DNA of 64,000 nt, from contig NZ_CABJCG010000010.1 of NCBI RefSeq assembly GCF_902364025.1, positions 62,001-126,000 on the forward strand. Reading direction: 5' to 3'. Below, in pieces: positions 51,229-59,331 of this stretch. Under the pieces are notes generated by a model that saw only the letters and a list, made by a program, of their open reading frames with translations, did no database searches and was not told where the DNA came from. How positions within the stretch are numbered: the first letter of the stretch is position 1; each line of letters begins with the position of its first letter. The translations under genes were made by a program, and so were the position numbers. The stretch is from Enterocloster lavalensis. GTDB lineage: Bacteria; Bacillota; Clostridia; Lachnospirales; Lachnospiraceae.

Positions 51229-52536
51229 ATGGAAGAGTTAAGAGAGCTTGGCAAACTTGCTAGCTATGAGGATTACAAAAAGGCGTTCGATGCAGAAGTC
51301 GGACGCATCGAAACGGGGTTCGTGCGGATCGGTTATATGCTGCGGGTGGCAGTGGACACGGCAATCCTGAAAGAATCCGGATATGCCAACATGGAGGAAT
51401 TTGCCTGGGCCGAGTATCGAATCGATAAGTCCCAGGCCTCCAGGTTCGTGAACATCAATAAGCGATTTTCCGAGGGCGGTTATTCCGACCGCCTTCAGGA
51501 TCGTTTCGAAGGATACGGGGTTGCCAAGCTCGGGGAGCTGCTGACGCTTTCGGACGCGGTGATCGAGGCAATTCCGCCGGAACTGAGCAGGACTGAGATC
51601 CAGGAAATCAAGAAGGAGATCAAGGAAGAGCAGAGGATCACGGATCTGGAAGTCATGATGGAAGGGCACAATGAGGCCCAGGAGATCATGACGAGCAACC
51701 TGGACCGATTCATGCACCAGTATATCCACGATAACCCAGAGGAACTGGCGGAGCTCTGCGCGGCCATGCAAAGCGGCTGCGGAGCTGATCGGATCATGGA
51801 CGCATTGGCGCCGGCCGGAGCGGCTGCCAAGATGGCCCGTATCCAGGGGATTGGGAAACTCATGTTGTCGATCAAGGGCAAGGATCACCCCTTAGAGCTC
51901 CTGAATGTTCGGACAGGAGACAAGGAATCATGTACCTGGGAGGCCATGCAGAATACGATCCGCGGGCTGGTCCTCTGCACAGATCCGGAAGAGTGCTACC
52001 GGGAGCTGTATGGGGAGCCATATCCGCCGGCAGAGGCGGAGCGAGAAGCCGAGAGGCGCCGGGCAGAGGTAGAGGCCAGGAAGGCGGAGGAAGAGCGGAA
52101 GGCCCAGGAGGAGCGGAAGCGGGTCCAGGCGGAGCAGAGGGCCAAGAGGGAGCGCGAAAAGCAGCAGGCAGAGAAACCAAAAGAGCAGGAGCCGCCCCAC
52201 GAACCGAAAAAGCCGGAAGTTGCACCGGTGCAACCGAAAGCCCAAGTAGTTACTGAGGAAGCAGAGAACCCAGAACCCGAGTCGGTACATCAGATGCAGA
52301 TCGAAGAATACCCGGAAGCCCTGCCAGAAGGATACGTCAAGTGCCATGATGGAACAGAAGTCGTGGAGAACCTGGCGGAACTGACATGGAAACATATCCG
52401 GCAGCTGGCGGAGGAGTTAAGAACGGGGACAGAACGGGCTCTGAGCGAGATCGCGGCGCAGGACATTATCGACATGTACAAGGACGCCCAGACAATACTG
52501 GGGGAACTTGAAAAACTGATGGGAGAAGAATCATGA
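51229..52536 (+). CDS. DNA-binding-like phage protein with coiled coil
   Basis: 435 residues. The N-terminal half contains a helical DNA-binding-like part ('FAWAEYRIDKSQASRFVNINKRF') and 'AKLGELLTLSDA', while residues 265-325 are a charged, Ala/Glu/Arg coiled coil and 325-360 a Pro-rich linker. The ATG follows the PcfJ-like stop by 4 bases. I do not know a named family; partition or replication accessory roles would fit the layout, without proof. Confidence 0.65.
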   Translation: MEELRELGKLASYEDYKKAFDAEVGRIETGFVRIGYMLRVAVDTAILKESGYANMEEFAWAEYRIDKSQASRFVNINKRFSEGGYSDRLQDRFEGYGVAKLGELLTLSDAVIEAIPPELSRTEIQEIKKEIKEEQRITDLEVMMEGHNEAQEIMTSNLDRFMHQYIHDNPEELAELCAAMQSGCGADRIMDALAPAGAAAKMARIQGIGKLMLSIKGKDHPLELLNVRTGDKESCTWEAMQNTIRGLVLCTDPEECYRELYGEPYPPAEAEREAERRRAEVEARKAEEERKAQEERKRVQAEQRAKREREKQQAEKPKEQEPPHEPKKPEVAPVQPKAQVVTEEAENPEPESVHQMQIEEYPEALPEGYVKCHDGTEVVENLAELTWKHIRQLAEELRTGTERALSEIAAQDIIDMYKDAQTILGELEKLMGEES

Positions 52537-52718
52537 AACTACACAGCGAAAGACAGATCATCCGCGTCCAGCTCTGGACCAACGGAGCGTGGCGCCGCCA
52601 GATCCGCGGAACCGTGATAGGCACCAGTGATGGATTGGTTGGGGTATTGCTTGACAACGGAGAATACGCAGACGTCCAGGAGGGGCGCCTGCGGGTGATC
52701 GGCAAAACACGGATTTAA
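52533..52718 (+). CDS. Small phage protein, unknown
   Basis: 61 residues, beta-rich: 'IIRVQLWTNGAWRRQIRGTVIG' and 'GVLLDNGEYADVQEGRLRVIGK'. Start overlaps the upstream stop (ATGA). SH3-like strand pattern; function unknown. Confidence 0.6.
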   Translation: MKLHSERQIIRVQLWTNGAWRRQIRGTVIGTSDGLVGVLLDNGEYADVQEGRLRVIGKTRI

Positions 52719-52734
52719 CCGAGGAGGGAGAAGC

Positions 52735-53139
52735 GTGGGAAGAACATTAAAACGAGTGCCGTTAAATTTTAACTGGCCTCTCAATACGATATGGTACGGG
52801 TATTATTCCAGCTATTGCCATGATGACAATTACAGCGCTGGCGGTTGCGACAAGTGCATACGGTTCGCAGAATTGAAGGGAATTGGTCTAACAAGTTACG
52901 GTTGTCCAGATTTTGAACCTTTTGTAGGTCCGCCAAAAGGAGACGGCTATCAGCTTTGGGAGACAACTTCAGAAGGAAGTCCGGTAAGTCCGGTTTTCGA
53001 AACGCTGGATGAACTTTGTGAATGGTGCGAGAGTAACTATACAGTATTTGCGGACATTAAAGCCAGCAAAGAACAATGGAAAGAAATGTTGGATGATGAT
53101 TTTGTACTCGCAAAAGTGGGAAATGGAATATTCATCTAA
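52735..53139 (+). CDS. Phage protein with cysteine pairs
   Basis: 134 residues, start GTG at 52735 after GAGGAGGGAG. 'MGRTLKRVPLNFNWPLNTIW', then 'GGCDKCIRF' and 'SYGCPDFEPF', and a closing 'LDELCEWCE'. The MGRTxxRVPxxFxWPL N-terminus recurs in Clostridia phages. A metal-binding role for the Cys pairs is possible. Confidence 0.65.
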   Translation: MGRTLKRVPLNFNWPLNTIWYGYYSSYCHDDNYSAGGCDKCIRFAELKGIGLTSYGCPDFEPFVGPPKGDGYQLWETTSEGSPVSPVFETLDELCEWCESNYTVFADIKASKEQWKEMLDDDFVLAKVGNGIFI

Positions 53140-53192
53140 ATCGTTATTTACAAAATCACATCAAAATGTAAATCAGAAGGGAGAGAGGCAGC

Positions 53193-53444
53193 ATGACGGT
53201 GAAAGAGTATGCCAATAAAATGGGGCTGACGGTCAACGGATTATGCGAGATAACCGGCATAAGTCGGCAGGGCTTGTACAACATTCTGGTCAAGGAACAT
53301 CGAGCAGAGAACACACAAAAGCGGCGTAAAGCGGTTACAGAGCTGCTTAAGACCATCCACGAGGACGCGGATCGGAAAGTAAAACAGGCAGAGCAGGAAT
53401 GTGAGGAACGCACAAAAATGTTAGATATGTTCTATAACAACTAG
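53193..53444 (+). CDS. Small helix-turn-helix-like protein
   Basis: 83 residues. 'VKEYANKMGLTVNGLCEITGISRQGLYNIL' is a phage-type helix-turn-helix; the C-terminus is a charged helix. AGAAGGGAGAG precedes the ATG. It may regulate the accessory region. Confidence 0.65.
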   Translation: MTVKEYANKMGLTVNGLCEITGISRQGLYNILVKEHRAENTQKRRKAVTELLKTIHEDADRKVKQAEQECEERTKMLDMFYNN

Positions 53445-53485
53445 ATAAAATCGTTATTTCCCGGCAGAACCGGGGAGAGGGAAAG

Positions 53486-53719
53486 ATGAAAGTAATAAAA
53501 AAGAAGATACTGCCTGAATACTTTAGGGCGGTGCGAGCAAGGGAGAAGAATTTTGAGATCCGAAAAGATGAAGATGATATCAGGGTGGGTGATCTTCTTA
53601 TCCTGGAGGAGTGGGACGAATTGTATACTGGGAACAGTGTAAGACGGTATGTGAAATATGTCTTGCGGGACTCTCAGGACTATGGATTAATGCCAGGATA
53701 CTGCGTTATTGGATGGTGA
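53486..53719 (+). CDS. DUF3850/ASCH-like protein
   Basis: 77 residues: 'ILPEYFRAVRAREKNFEIRKDEDDIRVGDLLILEEW' and closing 'GYCVIGW' match DUF3850 (ILPxYFxAVxxxxKxFEIRK.D.xVGD). The fold is ASCH/PUA-like and is thought to bind RNA. Substrate unknown. Confidence 0.82.
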   Translation: MKVIKKKILPEYFRAVRAREKNFEIRKDEDDIRVGDLLILEEWDELYTGNSVRRYVKYVLRDSQDYGLMPGYCVIGW

Positions 53720-53756
53720 AATTAGCGTTTAACGGCATTGCAGAGAAAGGTGAAAA

Positions 53757-54056
53757 ATGAAAAAGAAATATGATAATGGAATGTTAAAAACGGAGTTATC
53801 AGCAGACGGGAAAATCATTCATTTTTCCTTGAAGGTTACGGATTTAAAGAAATTGTTTAAATACAGCCCTGAAAATTATGACGGTAGCAATATAAAGAGA
53901 GGGAAAGAACAGGATTTTGTTGATTACATTTTAAACAGATTAAGTGAACCAAGTACCAGTGATGAAAATTCTGTAAAATGGTTAATTCCCTTTGAAGAAG
54001 TATTTCTGGAGATTCTGGAAGGGTACGAGGATTTTGTGACCTATAAAGAAAAATAG
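53757..54056 (+). CDS. Small phage protein, unknown
   Basis: 99 residues; N-terminal strands 'GMLKTELSADGKIIHFSLKV', C-terminal helices. GAAAGGTG precedes the ATG. More AT-rich than the flanking early genes. No family known. Confidence 0.55.
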   Translation: MKKKYDNGMLKTELSADGKIIHFSLKVTDLKKLFKYSPENYDGSNIKRGKEQDFVDYILNRLSEPSTSDENSVKWLIPFEEVFLEILEGYEDFVTYKEK

Positions 54057-54076
54057 CATTTCCTGGAGGTAGAGAT

Positions 54077-54259
54077 ATGGCAATAGCAAGATTTGTGGCC
54101 ACACAATGTGATACACGATTTGACCGTCCAATGCAGGCGGTAAGTGGTTGTAGTAGTGTAGGTATAGTGGTCAATATCTCATTTGAGACGGATCAGGAGA
54201 TAACACTTGAGTATTTATTGTGGATGTCAAAAAAAATATCGAAGCACTACCTCCAGTAG
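54077..54259 (+). CDS. Small phage protein, unknown
   Basis: 60 residues starting MAIARFVATQCDTRFD, with a predicted beta-then-helix layout. TGGAGGTAG lies 6 bases before the ATG. Weakly supported by codon use; function unknown. Confidence 0.4.
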   Translation: MAIARFVATQCDTRFDRPMQAVSGCSSVGIVVNISFETDQEITLEYLLWMSKKISKHYLQ

Positions 54260-54309
54260 ATCATAAATATTTCAGGAATGTACGACCAGTTTTTTAGTAA
54301 GGAGATAAT

Positions 54310-54428
54310 ATGAGACGAATACTGTATAACACATGGTATTTTTACAATAGAATCGATGGCAGACACGATATTGTGAGCTATTTGAGGTGGATGATGGCAG
54401 TTATTTAATCCACAAAATTAGCATTTAA
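54310..54428 (+). pseudogene. Short frameshifted gene
   Basis: GGAGATAAT then ATG at 54310 gives MRRILYNTWYFYNRIDGR. The frame closes at 54408 after a poor tail, while the next frame from about 54378 reads FEVDDGSYLIHKISI to a stop at 54428. The join suggests one indel near 54370-54380 in a roughly 40-residue gene. Confidence 0.4.
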
Positions 54429-54453
54429 CGACCCAGACAGGGAAAGGAACACT

Positions 54454-54756
54454 ATGCACGAAATCAACAAAGACAGAACCAAGGCAATAATGGATATCAA
54501 TAGTTTTGCAAATATGTGTGGCTATTTCTTCAATGCCAATTTTGACGATGGTTGTGACATATGCCCCAATAATGGGTATAACTGTCGGCACCCGGAGTGC
54601 GAAGAAAAATTTAATGGAATAGGTTGCTGTTATTCGTGGGGGTGCCCTTTTGGTTGGCCGGCCGATGAAGAGGACTGTTTGGAATTTGGGTGGGATTACG
54701 AGGAAAATGAATTTATCGTGATTGATGATCCAGAAATTATTGCAAGGTTAAGTTAA
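54454..54756 (+). CDS. Cysteine-rich small phage protein
   Basis: 100 residues with ten cysteines between residues 22 and 75: 'CDICPNNGYNCRHPEC', 'GCCYSWGCPFGW', 'DCLEFGW'. The spacing suggests bound zinc or iron-sulfur. AGGGAAAGGAAC precedes the ATG. Function unknown. Confidence 0.65.
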   Translation: MHEINKDRTKAIMDINSFANMCGYFFNANFDDGCDICPNNGYNCRHPECEEKFNGIGCCYSWGCPFGWPADEEDCLEFGWDYEENEFIVIDDPEIIARLS

Positions 54757-54787
54757 GATTTTCCGTAACTGGAAGGAGTGAGTAGAA

Positions 54788-55225
54788 ACGGAAATTAGAC
54801 CTATAACATTCCGACAGGCCAGTGATTTTATTAACCAGAATCATCGTCACCATAAGGCCACGGTCGGTCATAAGTTTTCCGTTGGGCTGTATGAAGATGA
54901 AAAACTTATAGGCTGTGCTGTATGTGGTAGACCTGTTAGTAGATATTTGGATGATGGATTGACCTGTGAGATTAATAGATTATGTACAGATGGTACATAC
55001 AATGCTTGTAGTATGCTTTACGGAGCGTGCTGCCGGATCGCAAAGGATATGGGATACCGAAAGATTATCACCTATATTCTGCGGAGCGAACCAGGAACAA
55101 GTTTAAAGGCCAGCGGTTTTCTGTGTGACGGAGAAGCTGGTGGAACCCATTGGACGGGTGAGCGGAACCGAGGGCAGAGCATACCGGCAGAGATGAAAAC
55201 ACGGTGGTATCGCTTACTTGCCTAA
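54788..55225 (+). CDS. XF1762-family (GNAT-like) protein with an apparent ACG start
   Basis: 145 residues if read from ACG at 54788: (T/M)EIRPITFRQASDFINQ, then 'NHRHHKATVGHKFSVGLYED', 'CAVCGRPVSRYLDDG', and an acetyl-CoA-loop-like 'MLYGACCRIAKDMGYRKIITYI'. This is the complete XF1762 family protein. A stop lies just upstream in frame, and no ATG, GTG or TTG exists before residue 52. AAGGAG (54773-54778) is ideally placed 9 bases before the ACG, so the original start codon was probably ATG. Expression may be very low or lost. Confidence 0.75.
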   Translation, partial: TEIRPITFRQASDFINQNHRHHKATVGHKFSVGLYEDEKLIGCAVCGRPVSRYLDDGLTCEINRLCTDGTYNACSMLYGACCRIAKDMGYRKIITYILRSEPGTSLKASGFLCDGEAGGTHWTGERNRGQSIPAEMKTRWYRLLA

Positions 55226-55258
55226 ACTGACATTTCCGGGAAGAATCGAGCAAGCACA

Positions 55259-55288
55259 TTGAAAAGCGAATATGGATAGTGGTATAAT
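55259..55288 (+). promoter_or_regulatory. Promoter upstream of the 55311 gene
   Basis: -35 TTGAAA (55259-55264), 18-base spacer, -10 TATAAT (55283-55288), just before GGAGGGAGG and a GTG start. It suggests separate transcription, possibly in the lysogen. Confidence 0.6.
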
Positions 55289-55310
55289 TAACCCGGAGGG
55301 AGGTGGTGAT

Positions 55311-55715
55311 GTGAATGACAAAGAGCGTGAACAATGGGACGACTTTTTGGGGAAATATGAGTATTATAAAGGCATTAGTCCGTATAAAAATGCTGTTGTA
55401 ATACATCCGATTGCATTAAAAGGCAATGAATATGTGTATGAACGGTTGTTAAGGTGTCCTCACTTTATGATGAATATGTTCGAACACGATGAGAAAGTTT
55501 TTTTCGATGGAGTATACCATACTGAGAAAGTATGTATTGCCCGTATTGTTCGCAAAGATACTTGCGAGATTAAGAATTATGAGGATAAAGATAAATTTAT
55601 AGAAGATTTTTGTAAGATTGCAATAGCAGGTATAGAATCAGAATTTGAACCTGTAATTTGTCAGTATGATGTGATCGGTAATTTTGTTGATATAATTGAT
55701 CAAATAATGCAATAG
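55311..55715 (+). CDS. Unknown prophage protein with its own promoter and terminator
   Basis: 134 residues from a GTG at 55311 (GGAGGGAGG upstream; an ATG at 55272 lacks support and overlaps the -10). It is AT-rich relative to neighbours, soluble, with 'YKGISPYKNAVVIHPIALKGNEYVYERLL'. No family known. A consensus promoter before it and a strong terminator after it make it an independent unit between early and late genes, the usual place for lysogenic-conversion or superinfection genes. Confidence 0.65.
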   Translation: MNDKEREQWDDFLGKYEYYKGISPYKNAVVIHPIALKGNEYVYERLLRCPHFMMNMFEHDEKVFFDGVYHTEKVCIARIVRKDTCEIKNYEDKDKFIEDFCKIAIAGIESEFEPVICQYDVIGNFVDIIDQIMQ

Positions 55716-55724
55716 TAAAATTAT

Positions 55725-55762
55725 AGCTACTATCCAATATTCGGATAGTAGCTGTTTTTTTT
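55725..55762 (+). terminator. Strong intrinsic terminator
   Basis: AGCTACTATCC (55725-55735) and GGATAGTAGCT (55743-55753), 7-base loop, then G and eight T residues. It ends the 55311 gene. Confidence 0.93.
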
Positions 55763-55801
55763 GAAAGAAAAGCGTAAGAGGCAACGGGCAGAGGTGGCAA
55801 C

Positions 55802-56212
55802 ATGGGAAACGTAAGACCAATCAATCATGGAAAATATGGGATCAGTAAGAACCGATTTAGGGAACTGTATTACTGGTGCCTCCAATACAACGAGTGGAGG
55901 GACGAGTTGAAATACAAAACTAGCACCGTCGGAGCAATGGAGATAACCGGAATGCCGGCGGCACATGGAGGAGGGGATGCTACTCAGCAGCTCGCCATGC
56001 ACAGGGCAGAGTTGGAGCAAAACTGTAGACTGATCGAGCAGACGGCAATAGAGGCAGATCCTGAGATATACCAATACATTATCAAGGCCGTGACAGACGA
56101 GGACATAACCTACCGATATCTCAAAACGATTATGGACATACCATGTGGGAAAGATATGTATTATGACCGTCGGCGGAAATTCTTTTGGCTGCTGAATCAA
56201 AAAAAACATTAA
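55802..56212 (+). CDS. RinA/ArpU-like late transcription regulator
   Basis: 136 residues. The C-terminal helix 'YLKTIMDIPCGKDMYYDRRRKFFWLL' is the hallmark of phage late activators of the RinA/ArpU/DUF1492 type, just upstream of terminase. ATG at 55802, weak ribosome site (GGCAGAGGTGGC). It probably turns on the packaging and head operon. Confidence 0.75.
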   Translation: MGNVRPINHGKYGISKNRFRELYYWCLQYNEWRDELKYKTSTVGAMEITGMPAAHGGGDATQQLAMHRAELEQNCRLIEQTAIEADPEIYQYIIKAVTDEDITYRYLKTIMDIPCGKDMYYDRRRKFFWLLNQKKH

Positions 56213-56275
56213 GAGCCGTACTCACGGGACAAGTCAATATGGTATAACTATAGCATGGAGCAGAAGGGAAACAGT

Positions 56276-56455
56276 ATGAATGGGATTGAAGGAGGTATAA
56301 CGACAGAAGAAATGGCGGAGGCAGTAACACGCATTATACAATCGATGCCTACACCAGGGGAAAACGAAACAATGATGGTTAAGAACAACCCCAATCTGTC
56401 AATACTAGAGAAGCAAAAAGCAATAAGAGCTATCAAGGAAAATAAGGACGAGTAA
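56276..56455 (+). CDS. Small phage protein, unknown
   Basis: 59 residues from the ATG at 56276 (AGAAGGGA upstream; an earlier ATG at 56255 is possible). Acidic and helical: 'GITTEEMAEAVTRIIQSMP'. Ends 6 bases before a terminator. Function unknown. Confidence 0.5.
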   Translation: MNGIEGGITTEEMAEAVTRIIQSMPTPGENETMMVKNNPNLSILEKQKAIRAIKENKDE

Positions 56456-56460
56456 CACAA

Positions 56461-56494
56461 AGAGGCACTTGCTGAATGAGCAGGTGTCTTTTTT
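56461..56494 (+). terminator. Intrinsic terminator before the terminase genes
   Basis: GAGGCACTTGCT and AGCAGGTGTCTT arms with loop GAATG form an imperfect stem with G-T pairs, followed by six T residues. Confidence 0.65.
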
Positions 56495-56497
56495 GTA

Positions 56498-56697
56498 TGA
56501 AAGCATGAGGCTATTGCACGGAATTGTTCACATAATTAAGACAACAAGGTACTTCCAGGGGGAGCCGGCCCCTATGCGGGGCGCGGAAGGCCCGGTGTTT
56601 TTCTCTTTCCAGGGTAAAAAAATAGGTGACTTCCTTCCGCTTTCAGGACGGGCCGAAGCATTACAAAATATGGAAATGACAAGGAGGGAAAGGCGAG
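56498..56697 (+). other. Gap before terS with GC-rich patch, candidate cos/packaging region
   Basis: No convincing gene is seen between 56495 and 56697. A GC-rich patch at about 56555-56595 carries GGGGAGCCGGCCCC and GGGGCGCGG with repeated CTTCC/TTCC elements on either side (56551, 56608, 56632). The spot just upstream of terS is where cos sites occur. Confidence 0.35.
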
Positions 56698-57234
56698 ATG
56701 ATTGTCAATCAAAAAGAATTAGCGCAATGCCTTGATATATCGACGCGCCAGGTCAGAAATCTGAAGTCAGAGGGACTGTTCCAGACGGTCGAAAACAGCA
56801 GAGGATACAGCCTGGAAAAGTGTGTACGCGAGTACATCAATTTTAAGGTCAATGCGGAAACGGACAGGCGGACACATATCACGAAAGAGGAAATACAGGC
56901 GCAGCACGAAGAGGTGAAAAAACAGATATCGGTATTGAAGCTCAGAACACTGAGGCGAGAGCTCCATGAGGCAGCACATGTGGAGGCATTTTTGGGCAAC
57001 ATGTTGGCAGCGTTTCGCAACAGACTCCTCTCACTTCCACCAAAACTCGCGATGCAACTAAGCGGAGAAACAGATCTGAACGAGATGATCCGCATTATCA
57101 AAAAGGAGCTGGAAAATACCCTTGAAGAGCTCGCTGATTACGATCCGGATGAAATAGACGGAACGATCCATAGCGAGAGCGAGGAGGACGAGCCAGAGGA
57201 GGATATTGACGAGGAGGACGAAGAAGAGGGATAA
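56698..57234 (+). CDS. terS: Terminase small subunit (Nu1-like)
   Basis: 178 residues. The N-terminal winged-helix 'VNQKELAQCLDISTRQVRNLKSEGLF' is Nu1-like and recognises the packaging site; a helical middle and a long Asp/Glu tail (150-178) follow. AAGGAGGGAAAGG precedes the ATG. It lies 2 bases before terL. Lambda-type terminases make cohesive ends. Confidence 0.88.
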   Translation: MIVNQKELAQCLDISTRQVRNLKSEGLFQTVENSRGYSLEKCVREYINFKVNAETDRRTHITKEEIQAQHEEVKKQISVLKLRTLRRELHEAAHVEAFLGNMLAAFRNRLLSLPPKLAMQLSGETDLNEMIRIIKKELENTLEELADYDPDEIDGTIHSESEEDEPEEDIDEEDEEEG

Positions 57235-57236
57235 CC

Positions 57237-59093
57237 ATGGGGTACAAAAACAGATCACGAAAAAAAACCAAGAATCTGTTTCGCCGAGTAATCCGAAGGA
57301 CCCTTGCAAAACCAGAGGAATTGACCGTCAGCCAGTGGGCAGAAAAGTACCGGGTGTTAGACGAGTCGAGCAATATCAGCGGAAAATGGTCCAACGATGT
57401 GACGCCGTATCTGGTGGGAATCATGGATACCATGAACGACGACTATATACGCGAGGTATATCTGTGCAAGGGATCACAGTTGGGGGGGACGGAGGTCATG
57501 ATCAATATGCTGATGTATATTATCGACAAGACGCCGGCTCCCACCATGATTGTATACCCGTCCGACGATTTGGCAAAAGACGTATCCAACGACAGGTTGA
57601 AGCCGGCATTCCGGCTATCGCCAAGGATTAAGCGTGGATTCTTGGAGAATTCTTCGAAGGAGCTGCGGCTGAAGTTCAGGACCATGGCGCTGTACCTGCG
57701 GGGAGCCGGGTCTCCGTCAAAGCTGGCATCAAAGGCGATCAAGTATCTGTTTTTCGACGAGATCGACAAGATGGCCGGAGCCTCACAAAAAGAGGCGTCG
57801 CCATATAACCTTGCCATGGAACGAATCAAAACATATAAGGCGCAAAGCAAGGTATACGCATGCTCAACCCCAACCGTGTCAACAAATTACATATGGCAAC
57901 TACACGATAATGCAGACGAGGTGAGACACTATTTTGTGCCGTGCCCCCACTGCGGCGAAATGATCGAGCTACAATGGAAGCAGATCAAGTATGTGGAGGA
58001 CGAAGAAAAAAAACTAAGTCCGCGCGATCGGGCAATGACAGCGAAATATATATGCCAGGAATGCGGCTGCGTGATACAAGACAAGGACAAACCCAAAATG
58101 CTGCGGCTCGGAGAATGGAGAGCCGTAAAGAAACGGGGGATTGGAAGGCCGAAAACAGTTGGGTTCTGGATTAACTCTCTATACAGCTTCTTTTTGACTT
58201 GGGCAGACATCGCAGAGGAATTTATCAAGGACAAAAAGGATCCGGAGCTCCTGCAGAACTTCATAAACTCCTGGCTGGCGGAACCGTGGGAGGACACAAA
58301 ACTTAAAACCTCCGCCGAACTGGTGATGGAACGTAAGACCGATATGCCGGAAATGATTGTACCGGCCTGGGGGAAGCTGCTCACCGGAGGAGTGGACATC
58401 CAGGAAGGGAGCTTATACTACACCGTCAGAGCATGGGGGAACCATGTAACCAGCCAAAACATAACGCATGGACAAGTGCTGTCATTTGCGGACATTGAAC
58501 GAATCATGAACCTGGAGTGGGAGCGGGAGGACGGCGCCAAGATGATCGTGAACCTGGCGCTAATTGATTCCGGATTCCAGCCAGACAATACCTACGATTT
58601 CTGTATCACAAATGCGGACTGGGCCATGCCGTGCAAGGGAGCAAGCAATCCTATGCACAATCATTATCATATCAGCCAGATCAACAAGCCGGGGAGTAGG
58701 GTGGACGGAATTAAGCTGGTCATGATCGATGGCGGGAAATATAAGGACAATATCGCAGCGCGGATGCAGAGGGCCAATGGGCCAAATACGGGAAGCTGGA
58801 TGGTCAGCCGGGATTGCGATGAAGACTACGCGCAGCAGGTAACGGCAGAGCACAAGATTAGCATCCGGAAAGGCAACGGGAAGGTGGTCCAGGAATGGCA
58901 ACAGAAGAAATCACATGGGGACAACCACTACCTCGATGCAGAAGTATATGCGATGGCGGCGGCGGACATTCTGGGCGTGCGTAGCCTGCACCTAGAGCCA
59001 GAGCAGACCGGCCGTAGCGAAAAGCCACAACAGGAGGAACAAGCACAGAATGAGAATTGGGTTCAGGCGGAGCCTGAATGGATAGGAGGATAA
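57237..59093 (+). CDS. terL: Terminase large subunit (lambda gpA-like)
   Basis: 618 residues. The ATPase part has 'LCKGSQLGGTEVMINML' in the Walker A position, as in the gpA family's deviant loop, and 'YLFFDEIDKM' as Walker B. The nuclease half has 'CPHCG', 'CQECGC' zinc knuckles (residues 235-285) and 'GVDIQEGSLYYTVRAWG' and 'DAEVYAMAAADIL' metal Asp residues. It packages phage DNA into heads with TerS. Confidence 0.92.
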   Translation: MGYKNRSRKKTKNLFRRVIRRTLAKPEELTVSQWAEKYRVLDESSNISGKWSNDVTPYLVGIMDTMNDDYIREVYLCKGSQLGGTEVMINMLMYIIDKTPAPTMIVYPSDDLAKDVSNDRLKPAFRLSPRIKRGFLENSSKELRLKFRTMALYLRGAGSPSKLASKAIKYLFFDEIDKMAGASQKEASPYNLAMERIKTYKAQSKVYACSTPTVSTNYIWQLHDNADEVRHYFVPCPHCGEMIELQWKQIKYVEDEEKKLSPRDRAMTAKYICQECGCVIQDKDKPKMLRLGEWRAVKKRGIGRPKTVGFWINSLYSFFLTWADIAEEFIKDKKDPELLQNFINSWLAEPWEDTKLKTSAELVMERKTDMPEMIVPAWGKLLTGGVDIQEGSLYYTVRAWGNHVTSQNITHGQVLSFADIERIMNLEWEREDGAKMIVNLALIDSGFQPDNTYDFCITNADWAMPCKGASNPMHNHYHISQINKPGSRVDGIKLVMIDGGKYKDNIAARMQRANGPNTGSWMVSRDCDEDYAQQVTAEHKISIRKGNGKVVQEWQQKKSHGDNHYLDAEVYAMAAADILGVRSLHLEPEQTGRSEKPQQEEQAQNENWVQAEPEWIGG

Positions 59094-59094
59094 C

Positions 59095-59328
59095 ATGGAC
59101 AACACGCCGGTATTTTCAGACCCGCAGCAACAGCTAAAGACAGTCAACGACGCCATCTACAACATATTGATAGGCGGACAGTCGTATCAGCTTGGAACGA
59201 AAAGACTCACAAGGGCGGACCTGGGACTGCTGTATGATATGCAAGCTAAGCTCCAGGCACAGATTGCAAACAGTGAGCCGAGCACACTGTTTCAAGACAC
59301 GGTTGTTGCGGTATTTGATGGGAGGTAG
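59095..59328 (+). CDS. gpW-like head-tail joining protein
   Basis: 77 residues: 'LKTVNDAIYNILIGGQSYQLGTKRLTRADLGLLYDMQAKLQAQI' follows the gpW helix-hairpin-helix pattern, between terL and portal as in lambda. It stabilises the filled head and allows tail joining. Confidence 0.82.
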   Translation: MDNTPVFSDPQQQLKTVNDAIYNILIGGQSYQLGTKRLTRADLGLLYDMQAKLQAQIANSEPSTLFQDTVVAVFDGR

Positions 59329-59331
59329 CGG

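Noticed and set aside
56469..56735. 88-residue ORF overlapping the terS start
   Set aside because: It begins inside a terminator, crosses the GC-rich candidate cos region and overlaps terS; composition is not protein-like.
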